Counted from the first letter of the stretch, positions 30,061 to 40,548 are shown. The stretch: DNA of 64,000 nucleotides from Polynucleobacter meluiroseus (GCF_900205755.1 NZ_OANS01000001.1:310001-374000), one strand, 5' to 3'. The notes: a model not told the origin generated them from the letters alone. Program-made: numbers and translations.

Positions 30061-31935
30061 ATGAGCTTAAATTCAATTAACACGCCAGCCGATTTAAAAA
30101 AGAAACCGCGCGAAGCACTTTCTGCCTTGGCGGGTGAGTTACGCCAATTTATCTTAGATTCCGTTTCTAAAACGGGTGGGCATCTCTCCTCTAATTTAGG
30201 TACCGTGGAATTGGCTGTGGCGATTCATTATGTTTTCGATACACCGCATGATCGCGTGGTTTGGGATGTGGGCCATCAAAGTTATCCGCACAAGATTTTG
30301 ACTGGACGCCGTGAGCAGATGAGTAGCTTACGTCAGCTTGATGGTTTGTCTGGCTTTCCGCGCCGCGCTGAAAGTGAATACGATGCCTTTGGTACTGGGC
30401 ATTCTTCAACCAGTATTTCAGCGGCAATGGGCATGGCGCGCGCCTTCCAAACCAAGGGTGAGAAACACGTTGCGGTTGCAGTAATTGGGGATAGCGCAAT
30501 GACGGGAGGCATGGCCTTTGAGGCGATGAACAATGCAGGCGTCTATGAAGATCTTCCTTTGGTAGTGATCTTAAATGACAACGATATGTCGATTTCATCG
30601 GCAGTAGGCGCCTTAAATCGCCATCTTGCGCGATTGCTAAGCGGCAGTATTTATTCTGCGACAAAAAAGGGGATCGATAGTGTGTTGTCGATAGCGCCTC
30701 CCTTACGCGAGTTTGCTAAGCGCTTAGAAGATCATGCCAAGGGCATGGTGTCACCTTCCACTATTTTTCAAGAATTTGGTTTCAATTACTTCGGACCGAT
30801 TGATGGTCATGATTTAGACGCTTTAATTCCGATGCTACAAAATGTACGGCGTTTAGCGATTGAGGGTCGTGGGCCTCAGTTTTTACATGTCGTGACCCGT
30901 AAAGGTCAAGGTTATGAAATGGCCGAAGCCGATCCCATTTTGTATCACGGCCCAAGTAAATTTAACCCCGAAGAGGGCGTCAAAAAAGCCACGACGCCTT
31001 CTAAGCAAACCTTTACTCAAGTATTTGGTGAGTGGCTATGCGATATGGCTCAAGCAGATCCTTTGTTAGTGGGAATTACGCCCGCCATGAGCGAGGGTTC
31101 TGGTTTGGTGGAATTTCAAAAGCGCTTTCCTCAGCGGTACTACGACGTGGGGATCGCTGAGCAGCATGCCGTTACGTTTGCCGCTGGCTTAGCCTGCGAA
31201 GGTATGAAGCCTGTTGTTGCTATCTACTCCACTTTCTTGCAACGCGCTTACGATCAATTAATTCATGATGTAGCTATACAGGACCTCCCCGTTTTATTTG
31301 CCTTAGATCGTGCTGGTTTGGTCGGGGCAGATGGCGCCACTCACGCTGGCGCCTACGATATCGCCTTTTTACGTTGCATTCCTAATATGCTGGTGATGAC
31401 CCCTGCAGATGAGGCAGAGTGCCGTGATTTGTTAACCACGGCTTTTGAACAGCCTCATCCGACGGCTGTGCGCTATCCCCGCGGTTCGGGTGTGGGTGCA
31501 ACACCATCCAAAGAGCTACAGTCTTTGCCCTTAGGTAAAGGGGAAATTAGACGGCACTCAACAGCCACGGCCGGAAAGCGCTTGGCCATTTTGGCTTTTG
31601 GAACCTTGCTGTATCCAGCGCTCGAAGTGGGGGAGAGTACCAATTCCACGGTCGTGAATATGCGTTTTGTAAAGCCCTTGGATATCGAGTTATTAAAAAC
31701 TTTAGCACTCGATCACGATGCATTTGTGAGTGTTGAGGATGGCGTCATTGCAGGTGGTGCAGGCAGCGCCTGCCTTGAGGCTTTAAATGCGTTAGGCATC
31801 AATAAACCCTTTTTGCAACTGGGGTTACCTGACAAGTTTATTGAGCATGGCGACTACAAATTACTCATGAGCGCATGCGGTCTTGATGTTGCCGGCATTA
31901 GCCAATCGATTAGGCAACGCTTTCCACAGTTGTAA
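30061..31935 (+). CDS. dxs: 1-deoxy-D-xylulose-5-phosphate synthase
   Basis: This 624-residue thiamine-diphosphate enzyme starts the MEP isoprenoid pathway from pyruvate and glyceraldehyde-3-phosphate. Seen are the conserved [31 protein letters not shown], the ThDP motif [18 protein letters not shown], and in the pyrimidine domain [12 protein letters not shown] and [16 protein letters not shown]. The transketolase C-terminal domain closes the protein. It is 21 bp after ispA and 53 bp before folE2. Confidence 0.97.
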   Translation: MSLNSINTPADLKKKPREALSALAGELRQFILDSVSKTGGHLSSNLGTVELAVAIHYVFDTPHDRVVWDVGHQSYPHKILTGRREQMSSLRQLDGLSGFPRRAESEYDAFGTGHSSTSISAAMGMARAFQTKGEKHVAVAVIGDSAMTGGMAFEAMNNAGVYEDLPLVVILNDNDMSISSAVGALNRHLARLLSGSIYSATKKGIDSVLSIAPPLREFAKRLEDHAKGMVSPSTIFQEFGFNYFGPIDGHDLDALIPMLQNVRRLAIEGRGPQFLHVVTRKGQGYEMAEADPILYHGPSKFNPEEGVKKATTPSKQTFTQVFGEWLCDMAQADPLLVGITPAMSEGSGLVEFQKRFPQRYYDVGIAEQHAVTFAAGLACEGMKPVVAIYSTFLQRAYDQLIHDVAIQDLPVLFALDRAGLVGADGATHAGAYDIAFLRCIPNMLVMTPADEAECRDLLTTAFEQPHPTAVRYPRGSGVGATPSKELQSLPLGKGEIRRHSTATAGKRLAILAFGTLLYPALEVGESTNSTVVNMRFVKPLDIELLKTLALDHDAFVSVEDGVIAGGAGSACLEALNALGINKPFLQLGLPDKFIEHGDYKLLMSACGLDVAGISQSIRQRFPQL

Positions 31936-31988
31936 GATGCTGCCAGTAACGGCAGGCAAATAAGTTAGTTTTGACCGAAAATAGCAAT

Positions 31989-32825
31989 ATGAACGATATA
32001 AATCCCTCCTTCCTCCAATCTCAGGCTATGCCAGATGTGCAGTCTGCTCACGACGAGCGGGCTTTGCCTATCGAGCAAGTGGGTATTCGGGGTTTGCGCC
32101 ACCCTTTAACTATTCGCACCCGCTCAGGCATTCTTCCTGCAGTGGGTAACTTTGAGATGGATGTGGCATTGCCAGCCCATGTCAAAGGCACGCATATGTC
32201 GCGCTTTATTGCACTTTTGCAAAAGCAGGAAGAGGCCATCGATAGCGCAAGTGTGGTGAGCATGGTGCGCGAGATGCTGCCTTTGCTCAATGCCAAGGAA
32301 GGCCGCATTCAATTTACTTATACGCACTTTGTTAAAAAAGCAGCACCCGTGTCTGGCGTGGAAAGTTTGATGGATTACGAGGTCACCTGGACGGCGAAGG
32401 CTAAGCAGGGAGTTCAGGATGCACAGGATGCAATCGACGTGGAATTGAACCTGCGCGCAGTTGTGCCCGTGATGAGTTTGTGCCCGTGCTCGAAAGAAAT
32501 TTCTGAATATGGCGCTCACAATCAGCGCTCCCACATCACCATGTCAGTGTCATTAGATCCCCGCACCAAGATGACGGTAGAGGACTTAGTAGCCGCTGCT
32601 GAAAGTCAGGCCTCAAGCGAATTGTGGGGTTTACTTAAGCGTCCTGACGAGAAGTGGGTCACTGAGCACGCCTACGACAATCCGAAATTCGTGGAAGATT
32701 TGGTGCGTGATGTAGCAGGGCAACTGCAACAGGATCAGCGTGTTTTATCTTTAGAGGTAGAAGCGGAAAACTTTGAATCTATTCACAATCACAGTGCGTT
32801 TGCCAGAATCTCTTTGACGAAATAA
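31989..32825 (+). CDS. folE2: GTP cyclohydrolase FolE2 (type IB)
   Basis: This 278-residue enzyme is of the FolE2 family (GTP cyclohydrolase IB), which makes 7,8-dihydroneopterin triphosphate for folate and queuosine-type pathways. Unlike FolE it does not strictly need zinc. Family marks are GVRG-like VGIRGLRHPLTIR, KGTHMSRFIALL, the metal-binding/catalytic Cys in VVPVMSLCPCSKEISEYGAHNQRSH, and the C-terminal ESIHNHSAFARI. The start is uncertain: ATG at 31989 or TTG at 31971. Neither has a strong ribosome-binding site. It is the last gene of the xseB-ispA-dxs run. Confidence 0.93.
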   Translation: MNDINPSFLQSQAMPDVQSAHDERALPIEQVGIRGLRHPLTIRTRSGILPAVGNFEMDVALPAHVKGTHMSRFIALLQKQEEAIDSASVVSMVREMLPLLNAKEGRIQFTYTHFVKKAAPVSGVESLMDYEVTWTAKAKQGVQDAQDAIDVELNLRAVVPVMSLCPCSKEISEYGAHNQRSHITMSVSLDPRTKMTVEDLVAAAESQASSELWGLLKRPDEKWVTEHAYDNPKFVEDLVRDVAGQLQQDQRVLSLEVEAENFESIHNHSAFARISLTK

Positions 32826-32855
32826 GTCAAAGAGAAGCAACAAACCCAATAGAAG

Positions 32856-33947
32856 TTAACCCACACTCTCCTCTTGCGTCATATTATTACTGGATAAGTC
32901 CCAGCGAGGTTTAATGTCAAATGCGCCTGAATGGGTTGACCCATTACGAGCACTTAGCAGGCGCAATGCACCCGCAAAGGCAATCATGACTCCGTTATCG
33001 GTACAAAGTTCTAACGGAGGATAGTGGACTGCAAAGTGGTTCTGCTGAGCCGATAACGTGAGCGCTGAGCGTAATTGCGCATTGGCACCCACCCCTCCAG
33101 CCAGCACCAAATGTTTGCAACCAGTTTGCTTGATCGCCTTTTGAGACTTACTCACCAGCACGGCCACTAGCGCCTCAACAAACGCCCGAGCCAAGTCAGC
33201 ATGAAACTGGGCGGTAACGTTTTCCTCGGCAGTTCCTAGGGCTTCAAACTTTTTCACTTGATTTAGCACGGCAGTTTTTAGTCCGGAGAAAGAAAAGTCC
33301 AAATCTCCTGAATGCATCATGGGTTTGGGTAATTCAAAGCGACCTGCCTGCCCCTTTTCTGCCAACTTGGAAAGGGCGGCTCCGCCGGGGTAATCCAAGC
33401 CCAGCAACTTGGCGGTTTTATCAAAAGCCTCACCTGCCGCATCGTCGAGCGTTTCCCCCAGTAATTGGTATTGGCCGATGCCGCTAACCAGCATTAATTG
33501 GGTATGTCCACCAGAAACCAGTAAAGCAATAAAGGGGAACTGGGGAGCCGAGGGCCCCAATAAGGCTGAAAGAAGGTGGCCCTCCAAATGGTGAACCCCA
33601 ATGGAGGGTAAGTTAAGGCCTTGCGCAAGGGCTTTGGCAAACGCACTGCCCACCAATAGGGCGCCAGCTAAACCAGGCCCCTGAGTAAAAGCAATGGCCT
33701 GAATGTCCTTGAGTTTTAGCTGCGCTTCGTGAAGGGCTTCATCCAGTAACGGCAACACCCGCCGAATATGGTCCCTTGAGGCTAATTCGGGGACTACACC
33801 GCCGTAATCCCGATGCATGGCTATCTGGGAGTGCAGGGCCTGACCTAAAACCCCAGCAGAGGCTGGACGGCCATTTTCCCAAGGGGAGGTGTCGTATAAG
33901 GCCACACCGGTCTCATCACAAGAGGTTTCTATTCCTAAAACAATCAT
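32856..33947 (-). CDS. tsaD: tRNA N6-threonylcarbamoyladenosine transferase subunit TsaD
   Basis: This 363-residue ASKHA-fold protein is the catalytic subunit of the t6A37 tRNA modification complex. It starts [19 protein letters not shown] and carries the metal-binding [10 protein letters not shown] (HxExH) plus [16 protein letters not shown] and [14 protein letters not shown]. Length is normal with a short charged C-terminal tail ([10 protein letters not shown]). It is divergent from rpsU, a conserved neighbour pair in proteobacteria, with 78 bp between starts. Confidence 0.97.
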   Translation of the reverse strand: MIVLGIETSCDETGVALYDTSPWENGRPASAGVLGQALHSQIAMHRDYGGVVPELASRDHIRRVLPLLDEALHEAQLKLKDIQAIAFTQGPGLAGALLVGSAFAKALAQGLNLPSIGVHHLEGHLLSALLGPSAPQFPFIALLVSGGHTQLMLVSGIGQYQLLGETLDDAAGEAFDKTAKLLGLDYPGGAALSKLAEKGQAGRFELPKPMMHSGDLDFSFSGLKTAVLNQVKKFEALGTAEENVTAQFHADLARAFVEALVAVLVSKSQKAIKQTGCKHLVLAGGVGANAQLRSALTLSAQQNHFAVHYPPLELCTDNGVMIAFAGALRLLSARNGSTHSGAFDIKPRWDLSSNNMTQEESVG

Positions 33948-33963
33948 TTTTTTACTTAGCCGT

Positions 33964-33971
33964 GCTAGAAT
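33964..33971 (+). promoter_or_regulatory. Probable extended -10 promoter of rpsU
   Basis: TGCTAGAAT is an extended -10 element (TGn plus TAGAAT) 55 bp before the rpsU start. No good -35 hexamer is seen, as is usual for extended -10 promoters. Confidence 0.4.
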
Positions 33972-34025
33972 CCGTGATTCAGTTAATTTTTCAATATTTT
34001 TCGAGCATATACGAGTTAAACAAGT

Positions 34026-34238
34026 ATGACTACAGTCCGCCTCCGCGAAAACGAACCATTTGAAGTGGCATTGCGCCGTTTCAAGCGCACCATTGAGAAA
34101 AATGGCCTTTTAACCGACCTGCGTGCCCGCGAGTTTTACGAGAAGCCTACGGCTGAACGTAAGCGCAAAAAGGCCGCTGCTGCTAAACGCCATTACAAGC
34201 GTATTCGCAGCCAGATGTTGCCTAAGAAGCTTTACTAA
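34026..34238 (+). CDS. rpsU: 30S ribosomal protein S21
   Basis: This 70-residue basic protein is S21 of the small ribosomal subunit, involved in initiation. It begins [27 protein letters not shown] and ends in the family basic tail ([20 protein letters not shown]). It is the first gene of the rpsU-(yqeY)-dnaG-rpoD macromolecular-synthesis group. A strong terminator directly follows (34274-34310), so downstream genes are partly shielded from its transcription. Confidence 0.97.
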   Translation: MTTVRLRENEPFEVALRRFKRTIEKNGLLTDLRAREFYEKPTAERKRKKAAAAKRHYKRIRSQMLPKKLY

Positions 34239-34273
34239 TACAATTTAAAAGCTCTCTTCACCGAGAAGCTTTG

Positions 34274-34310
34274 AAACCCGCTGACGGTGATACGCAGCGG
34301 GTTTTTGCTT
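34274..34310 (+). terminator. Rho-independent terminator after rpsU
   Basis: AAACCCGCTG/CAGCGGGTTT forms a 10-bp stem with an 11-nt loop, followed by TTTTT. It separates rpsU from the yqeY-dnaG part of the operon. Confidence 0.9.
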
Positions 34311-34341
34311 TTTATTCTGCCTACCAACTGAGGAAATCATC

Positions 34342-34788
34342 ATGACGTTGAAAGATCAAATTAGCGAAGATATGAAAAGTGCCATGCGCGCAAAAGAAGT
34401 TCTGCGTCTGGGTACGATTCGCCTGTTAATGGCAGCTATTAAACAGCGTGAAGTCGATGAACGTATTGTTGTGGACGATGCTGGAGTGCTTGCGATTGTT
34501 GAAAAACTCATTAAACAACGCAAGGACTCGATTTCTCAGTTTGAAAAAGCGGGCCGTGATGATTTAGTCGCCATTGAGGCTGGAGAAATGGCAATCCTAG
34601 TAACTTATTTGCCAGAACAACTGGCGGATGCAGAGGTTGAGGCAGCGGTTGCCGCAGCCGTTGCGGCAACGAATGCTACTGGTCCTCAAGATATGGGCAA
34701 GGTCATTGGGGTGCTCAAAGCACAGCTAGCGGGTAAAGCAGATATGGGCAAGGTATCAGGTCTAGTCAAGGCGGCGTTGTCTAAGTAA
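34342..34788 (+). CDS. yqeY: GatB/YqeY domain protein
   Basis: This 148-residue protein is the YqeY type, related to the tail domain of GatB, and found between rpsU and dnaG in many bacteria. Conserved parts are LKDQISEDMKSAMRAKE, LGTIRLLMAAIKQREVDER, SISQFEKAGRDDLVA and MGKVIGVLKAQLAGKADMGKVS. It may bind tRNA or act on misacylated tRNA, but its role is not established. A good AGGAAA ribosome-binding site precedes it. Confidence 0.92.
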   Translation: MTLKDQISEDMKSAMRAKEVLRLGTIRLLMAAIKQREVDERIVVDDAGVLAIVEKLIKQRKDSISQFEKAGRDDLVAIEAGEMAILVTYLPEQLADAEVEAAVAAAVAATNATGPQDMGKVIGVLKAQLAGKADMGKVSGLVKAALSK

Positions 34789-34844
34789 TCAGTGCCTGTG
34801 CGCTGTCATGCCCTTGTCCGCATCCTAGCTCATACTCATTATCT

Positions 34845-36791
34845 ATGGCACTCATCCCCCAATCCTTTATTGCCGATCTTTTAAATCGGGTCGATATCGT
34901 CGATGTAGTGGGGCAGCATGTGAAGTTAAAAAAAGCGGGCGCAAACTACCAAGGTTTGTGCCCCTTTCATGCGGAGAAGTCCCCCTCTTTTTCAGTTTCA
35001 CCGACTAAGCAGTTTTATCACTGCTTTGGATGCGGTGCGCATGGCTCTGCCATTAGCTTTGTTATGGAGTACTCCGGGCTAGGCTACGTTGACACGATCG
35101 AGGAGCTCGCCCGCTCAGCTGGCTTGGATGTTCCTCGTGAAGAACGCACAGCGAACGATGTAGCGCGTCAACAACAAGCGATGGCACTGAGTGAGGTGAT
35201 GAGTGCAGCAGCCGATTGGTATCGCCTGCAACTTAAGGGTGCGGCACGTCCAGTGGAGTATTTGAAGAGTCGCGGCCTTACTGGAGAAATTGCGAAACGT
35301 TATGGTTTGGGCTATGCCCCTGATGGTTGGCAGGGCCTAGAGGCAGTCTTTGGTAGCTATGCGAATGATGAAGTCGCCAACACCTTAATTGAAGGGGGCT
35401 TATTGATTCAAAGTGAGCAAACCGAGCAGCAATCTACGGCAAGGCGCTATGACCGTTTTCGGGATCGGATTATGTTTCCGATTCGCAACCCTAAAGGGCA
35501 AGTGATTGGATTTGGCGGGCGTATTTTGGATCAAGGCGAACCGAAATATTTAAATTCACCAGAGACACCCTTATTTTCCAAAGGCAACACCTTATACGGA
35601 TTATTCGAAGCTAGACAAGCGATTCGCTCACAAGAATATGTTTTGGTATGTGAGGGATACATGGATGTCGTGGCGTTAGCGCAATTGGGGTTCCCGAATG
35701 CAGTTGCCACTTTGGGTACTGCCTGTACCGCCAATCACGTTCGCATGCTGCTGCGACAAACTGATCGGATTGTGTTTTCCTTTGATGGAGATGCAGCAGG
35801 TCAACGCGCTGCTCAGCGCGCTCTAGAGGCTTGTTTGCCTCTCATGTCGGACGATAAAGAAATCCGCTTCTTATTTTTACCCACAGAGCACGACCCCGAT
35901 AGTTATGTGCGCGCTTATGGCGCACCAGCGTTTGAAAAAGTCATTAAAGAGGCCATGTCACTCTCAAGCTTCTTTTTTAAGATTGTCAGCCAAGATCATG
36001 ATCTGACAACCCCCGAGGGTAGAGCACAGACTCACCATGTAGCCAAACCCTTGCTACTGTCAATGCCACCAATTGCTTTGCGTACCCAAATTTTGCGTGA
36101 ATTGGCGATTCGTACTAACTCCACACCCGCTGAGCTTGAGGCTTTTTGTGGTCTTACAATCGTGCCTGCGCCAGTGCGTCAAAATACCTATGCTGCTGGT
36201 GTTCAGCAGCCCAACTTCAAGCAAGCCAGCAGCACCAATAGAGCCCAAGGAGCCCCTTGGCAAGGCGCCAAGGGCTCGGTCAAAAGAGTGCCCACGCAAG
36301 TGATTTCTCCACCGCAGCCTCCAACCGATTTAGCGGAGCAGATGTTGCGTGTGCTGATTCAGTTTCCGCACTTGGGCAAAGCGCTGGATGCAAATAAGCG
36401 CAGTCTCGCTATGAAAGTTTCTGAGTTACGTTCAGCCAAAGCTGCTGAATTAATGGGAGACTTGTTAAGCCAGTGTGACCTGGTGGAACTCATTCCAGGG
36501 GAAAACGACAAGCCGCCCACAATTGGCGGTGGTGCGTTCGCCCTTTTTCAGGAACAGCTAGCTCGCAGTGAGTACGCCCCTCTATACGAAGTTTTGCGTA
36601 AGAGAATTATGGGATCTGATTTAGATTTGAAGGGGGCTATTGCAGACTTAGAGGGGTCCTTCAAAAAACTGGAAATCATTTACCTTAAGCAAGAAATGAC
36701 AGAGATCACCCAGCGAATCGCGGGCGATCAGGCTACTGAGCAAGACCGGGCGCGTTATCGGGAGCTTGGTGAAAGGTTGAAGTTCTCTTAG
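34845..36791 (+). CDS. dnaG: DNA primase
   Basis: This 648-residue primase makes RNA primers at the replication fork. The N-terminal CHC2 zinc-binding domain is clear: C39 and H42 in LCPFHAEKSPSFSV and the CxxC in YHCFGCGAHG. The catalytic TOPRIM core follows, with EGYMDVVALAQLG and FDGDAAGQRAAQRAL. A Gln/Pro-rich linker (about residues 450-490) leads to the C-terminal DnaB-binding helical domain. Length is a little above the typical 580-630. It is 56 bp after yqeY. Confidence 0.97.
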   Translation: MALIPQSFIADLLNRVDIVDVVGQHVKLKKAGANYQGLCPFHAEKSPSFSVSPTKQFYHCFGCGAHGSAISFVMEYSGLGYVDTIEELARSAGLDVPREERTANDVARQQQAMALSEVMSAAADWYRLQLKGAARPVEYLKSRGLTGEIAKRYGLGYAPDGWQGLEAVFGSYANDEVANTLIEGGLLIQSEQTEQQSTARRYDRFRDRIMFPIRNPKGQVIGFGGRILDQGEPKYLNSPETPLFSKGNTLYGLFEARQAIRSQEYVLVCEGYMDVVALAQLGFPNAVATLGTACTANHVRMLLRQTDRIVFSFDGDAAGQRAAQRALEACLPLMSDDKEIRFLFLPTEHDPDSYVRAYGAPAFEKVIKEAMSLSSFFFKIVSQDHDLTTPEGRAQTHHVAKPLLLSMPPIALRTQILRELAIRTNSTPAELEAFCGLTIVPAPVRQNTYAAGVQQPNFKQASSTNRAQGAPWQGAKGSVKRVPTQVISPPQPPTDLAEQMLRVLIQFPHLGKALDANKRSLAMKVSELRSAKAAELMGDLLSQCDLVELIPGENDKPPTIGGGAFALFQEQLARSEYAPLYEVLRKRIMGSDLDLKGAIADLEGSFKKLEIIYLKQEMTEITQRIAGDQATEQDRARYRELGERLKFS

Positions 36792-36851
36792 GCATTGCCT
36801 GGAACCTGAATAGTTTCTTGGGATGGCCGTTCCCTAGAAGTGGAGAAGTTT

Positions 36852-37589
36852 TTACTTAATCTCTTTACAGGCCAGCATATGCTTAACCTTGCGCTCAGAG
36901 TCCAATTGAAAGCCGCACTCCACAACGCGCGAAGAATTTTCATAAGTACCGAACAACATATCCCAGATTGGTAAGCCGTAATTATTCGCGTGACGCTCGC
37001 GCTCATGATGTATGCGGTGCATCTCTGGACGAACGATGATGTATCCCAGCCAACGTGGCGTGGAAATATTGGTATGTTCCCAGAATTCAAAAATGCCTAC
37101 CCATAAAGTAGCCCAGGCGGCAGAGTCCGTATCAAATCCTAATACCCAATAGGTTGCTAGATTAATGATCACGGAATTAGCCAAGAAATCACTTGGGTGG
37201 GCATAGAGTGCGGTAAGCGCTTGCAACCGATGGGTGCTGTGATGTACCTGATGAAAGATCCGCCAAGCAAAATTACTGTTGTGGCGTAAGCGATGCCACC
37301 AATAGACAAAGAAGCTGATGCAGAAATAACCCAATAAGCCGTTTAACCAAGCTGGGCAGGTCGAAAATTGGTGTGCCAGCTGCGGAAATAGTGCAATATT
37401 TCCTAAAAGGGGCACGATATAGATGCCAATCAGGGTCGTCAAGAAAATGCCCAGGCCACCAAACAAACATAGACGCCACAGCCACCCACGGTCTTCACTG
37501 TATTGATGTAGAGGGCTCATTCTCTCCCAGCAAAATAGCAGGCTCAGAACAGCAAGTGTAATTAGGATGGATATCCCGGGGGTAAGCAT
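36852..37589 (-). CDS. Sterol desaturase / fatty-acid hydroxylase superfamily protein
   Basis: This 245-residue membrane protein has four or five hydrophobic segments and the histidine clusters of di-iron hydroxylases: WWHRLRH (HxxxH), FHQVHHS (HxxHH) and RIHHERERHANNYG. Such enzymes hydroxylate or desaturate lipids such as fatty acids, sterols or carotenoids; the substrate here is unknown. The ATG at 37589 is chosen; a TTG at 37631 is possible. It is inserted on the opposite strand between dnaG and rpoD, which are normally adjacent. Confidence 0.85.
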   Translation of the reverse strand: MLTPGISILITLAVLSLLFCWERMSPLHQYSEDRGWLWRLCLFGGLGIFLTTLIGIYIVPLLGNIALFPQLAHQFSTCPAWLNGLLGYFCISFFVYWWHRLRHNSNFAWRIFHQVHHSTHRLQALTALYAHPSDFLANSVIINLATYWVLGFDTDSAAWATLWVGIFEFWEHTNISTPRWLGYIIVRPEMHRIHHERERHANNYGLPIWDMLFGTYENSSRVVECGFQLDSERKVKHMLACKEIK

Positions 37590-37867
37590 GAACTGGAGAC
37601 CTTTAATGGAAATTTGCAGGATCAAGGGCAAATTGATTTTACTTTTTTTCTAATGAACTTTCTGACAGGGATGAATTTTGGATGACTGGGCATGTCGCAA
37701 ATGGTTTGTATCTAAAAAGTAGCGCAGATTTGCTGGAAACTTTTAAATACGCCTCCATCGATGCTGTGATTTAAATTCTCGTAAGATTTGTTTGAATTTG
37801 CTCTAGAAAAATCAGCATTTACCCCCTTATGCTTACTGAAGGTGAGGGGAAAAAAGTCGCAATCGAC

Positions 37868-37873
37868 TATAAT
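37868..37873 (+). promoter_or_regulatory. Probable -10 box of the rpoD promoter
   Basis: A perfect TATAAT lies 134 bp upstream of the rpoD ATG. There is no recognisable -35 hexamer at 16-18 bp, so the site is a candidate only. Confidence 0.4.
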
Positions 37874-37950
37874 CCTCTATTCCAATAAAAAAACCGATTT
37901 AATTCAGTCACTTGCGCTAGATTTCATGAAATCAAGAGTAAGGGAACAAC

Positions 37951-38004
37951 GTGGCTGTTAACAATCAGTCAATACCAATAAACAGTAATGTGAATAAGCG
38001 CTAA
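37951..38004 (+). CDS. Possible 17-residue upstream peptide before rpoD
   Basis: A GTG at 37951, preceded at 7 nt by AAGGGA, opens a frame coding MAVNNQSIPINSNVNKR and ends at a TAA three bases before the rpoD ATG. It is in the same frame as rpoD, separated by a single stop codon. rpoD itself has only a weak ribosome-binding site, so translation could be coupled. It may equally be a chance frame. No homolog is recognised. Confidence 0.3.
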   Translation: MAVNNQSIPINSNVNKR

Positions 38005-38007
38005 TAC

Positions 38008-40548
38008 ATGCCAACTACTAAGAAAAAACCTGCCAAGCCCGCTGCTAAATCAACGGCCAAACCTGCGGCAAAAAAAGCTACAAAGCCTGTAGCCAAAGCT
38101 AAGGCTCCCGTGAAGTCAGTAAAGCCTGTAGCGAAGAAGCCTAGCAAGGCGCCAGTGAAGAAGCCGGTGGCTAAGGCGGCCGTCAAGCCAGTAGTCAAAG
38201 CAAAGGCCCCAGTCAAGCCCGCCGCGAAGAAGCCAGTAGCTAAAGCAGCTGCCAAGCCAGCTGTTAAAGCGAAGACCCCAGTGAAGGCGGTAATTAAGGC
38301 GCCTGTTAAAGCGGCAGCCAAGCCTGTTCCAAAGGCACCCGTTAAGGTAGCCGCTAAAGCCACCACCAAATCCACCGTTGCCCCGAAAGCATCGGCGAAG
38401 CCAGCACCTAAGGTTGCGGCTAAGGTGGTAGTTAAGGTGGCAGCAAAGCCAGTAAGCAAGCCAGCCATCAAGGCAGCTTCTGCTGAGGAGGCTACAAAGC
38501 CTGAGGCAGTTGAATTAGAGACCAATGAAGTTGGTGAAGATAAAAAAGTTCGCAAAACCAAGGTAAAGGCCGATGCGCCTGCTGAGGGAGTTGAGCCAGT
38601 GTTGACTGATCGTCAAAAGGCTCGTGAACGCAAAGCAAAAGAGAAGGCACTGTTGAAAGAATTTGAAGCACAAAAGCTAGGCTCTGAAGAGCAGCAAGAG
38701 TTGCGCCGTACGCGCTTGAAGACGTTGATCAAGATGGGTAAGTCTGCAGGTTATTTAACGCATGGCGAAATTAATGACGTCATGTCAGATGAGCTGTCTG
38801 ATGCAGAATCATTGGAAACCTTAATCGGTTTATTGAGCGACATCAACATTACCGTCTATGAGCAGGCGCCAGATGCTGAAACATTGCTTCTGAATGAAAA
38901 TGCGTCTGCTGGAACTACTGAAGAAGAAGCTGAAGAGGAGGCTGAAGCTGCTCTTTCTACGGTTGATTCTGAGTTTGGTCGTACAACGGATCCCGTGCGT
39001 ATGTATATGCGCGAAATGGGTACTGTCGATTTGCTTACTCGCGAAGGCGAGATTGTCATTGCCAAGAAGATTGAAGCTGGCCTCAAAGATATGGTGATGG
39101 CTCTAGCCGCATGTCCAGTCACGATCAGTGAAATTCTGACCAACGTAGACAAAATCACGACTGGTGAGATGGAAATCGATCAATTTGTAGATGGTTTAGT
39201 TGATCCCAATGCAGAAGACATTAAGCTGGGACCAGAAGAGCCAGCAGTTGATCCTGATGCAGAAGAATCAGAAGAAGAAGGCGACGATGAGGGTGGCGGT
39301 GGTGGTGCGGCAACTGCCAATGCCAAGCAACTCGAAGAGTTGAAGCAGATTTCTTTAGAGAAGTTCGCCATCATTCGCACTCAAGCTGACAAGATGCGTC
39401 GTGCTTTTGATAAAGAGGGTTACAACTGCCCGGCCTATATCAAGGCACAAGAAGCGATTCGTAACGAATTACTTGGATTCCGCCTCACAGCGAAGAGTGT
39501 TGAGAAGCTTTGTGACACCATGCGCTCACAAGTAGACCAAGTTTGGAAGCTCGAGCGCGGTATTGTGAGTCTCTTAGTTGATAAGGTTGGCGTGAATCGT
39601 GGTGAAGTAATCAAAGACTTCCCTAAGATGGCCATGAATCTTGAGTGGACTGCTAAGTTACTCAAAGAGAACAAGCCATACATCGCCCTGTTGCAACGTA
39701 ACGTACCTGCTGTGCAAGAGTTGCAGCAAAAGTTAATCGACATTCAAACTCGTGTAGTTCTGCCTATCCCTGAATTAAAAGAAGTAAACAAGCAGATGGC
39801 AGCTGGCGAGAAGCGTGCCCGTGAAGCTAAACGAGAAATGACCGTAGCGAACTTACGTTTGGTGATTTCGATTGCTAAGAAGTACACCAACCGTGGCTTG
39901 CAGTTCTTGGACCTGATTCAAGAAGGCAATATTGGCTTGATGAAAGCGGTTGATAAGTTTGAATATCGCCGCGGTTATAAATTCTCCACTTATGCAACTT
40001 GGTGGATTCGCCAGGCGATTACCCGTTCGATTGCTGACCAAGCCCGTACCATTCGTATTCCTGTTCACATGATTGAGACGATCAATAAGATGAACCGGAT
40101 CAGCCGCCAGATTTTGCAAGAAACTGGACATGAACCAGACGCCGCTACTTTGGCTCTGAAGATGGAGATTCCAGAAGACAAGATTCGCAAGATCATGAAG
40201 ATCGCTAAAGAGCCTATCTCAATGGAAACACCAATTGGTGACGATGAAGATTCACATTTAGGTGACTTTATTGAGGATGGCAATACTTTAGCTCCAGCTG
40301 AAGCCGCTTTGCATGAGTCGATGCGTGATGTCGTAAAAGACGTCTTGGATTCATTAACACCTAGAGAGGCAAAAGTATTGCGTATGCGCTTTGGTGTCGA
40401 GATGAGTACTGATCACACCCTCGAGGAAGTAGGCAAGCAGTTTGACGTGACACGTGAGCGTATCCGTCAGATTGAAGCTAAAGCCTTGAGAAAAATGCGT
40501 CACCCAAGCCGTAGCGACAAACTCAAGACCTTCCTCGAAGAGGATTGA
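38008..40548 (+). CDS. rpoD: RNA polymerase sigma-70 factor RpoD with Lys/Ala/Pro-rich N-terminal tail
   Basis: This 846-residue protein is the housekeeping sigma factor. Residues 1 to about 165 form a low-complexity, histone-H1-like tail of AKKPVAK / KAPVK repeats with hardly any acidic residues. Region 1.1 follows ([21 protein letters not shown]), then region 1.2 ([21 protein letters not shown]), an acidic non-conserved insert (about 405-435, with a Gly run), regions 2.1-2.4 ([32 protein letters not shown]), region 3 and region 4.2 ([20 protein letters not shown]). The lysine tail is longer than in gamma-proteobacterial RpoD (613 residues). tRNA-Ile follows after 13 bp. Confidence 0.97.
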   Translation: MPTTKKKPAKPAAKSTAKPAAKKATKPVAKAKAPVKSVKPVAKKPSKAPVKKPVAKAAVKPVVKAKAPVKPAAKKPVAKAAAKPAVKAKTPVKAVIKAPVKAAAKPVPKAPVKVAAKATTKSTVAPKASAKPAPKVAAKVVVKVAAKPVSKPAIKAASAEEATKPEAVELETNEVGEDKKVRKTKVKADAPAEGVEPVLTDRQKARERKAKEKALLKEFEAQKLGSEEQQELRRTRLKTLIKMGKSAGYLTHGEINDVMSDELSDAESLETLIGLLSDINITVYEQAPDAETLLLNENASAGTTEEEAEEEAEAALSTVDSEFGRTTDPVRMYMREMGTVDLLTREGEIVIAKKIEAGLKDMVMALAACPVTISEILTNVDKITTGEMEIDQFVDGLVDPNAEDIKLGPEEPAVDPDAEESEEEGDDEGGGGGAATANAKQLEELKQISLEKFAIIRTQADKMRRAFDKEGYNCPAYIKAQEAIRNELLGFRLTAKSVEKLCDTMRSQVDQVWKLERGIVSLLVDKVGVNRGEVIKDFPKMAMNLEWTAKLLKENKPYIALLQRNVPAVQELQQKLIDIQTRVVLPIPELKEVNKQMAAGEKRAREAKREMTVANLRLVISIAKKYTNRGLQFLDLIQEGNIGLMKAVDKFEYRRGYKFSTYATWWIRQAITRSIADQARTIRIPVHMIETINKMNRISRQILQETGHEPDAATLALKMEIPEDKIRKIMKIAKEPISMETPIGDDEDSHLGDFIEDGNTLAPAEAALHESMRDVVKDVLDSLTPREAKVLRMRFGVEMSTDHTLEEVGKQFDVTRERIRQIEAKALRKMRHPSRSDKLKTFLEED

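Larger units (their letters stand above)
37632..38007. other. Leader region between sterol-desaturase gene and rpoD
   Basis: 376 bp without a conserved gene. It holds a good TATAAT at 37868-37873 reading toward rpoD, a 17-codon reading frame at 37951-38004, and no clear -35 box. The rest is AT-rich with no obvious structure. Confidence 0.5.

Noticed and set aside
38001-38561. 186-residue minus-strand frame rich in Ala/Gly/Leu
   Set aside because: It is the antisense of the AAG/GCC-rich lysine-alanine tail of rpoD; base composition keeps the frame open. No ribosome site or family resemblance.
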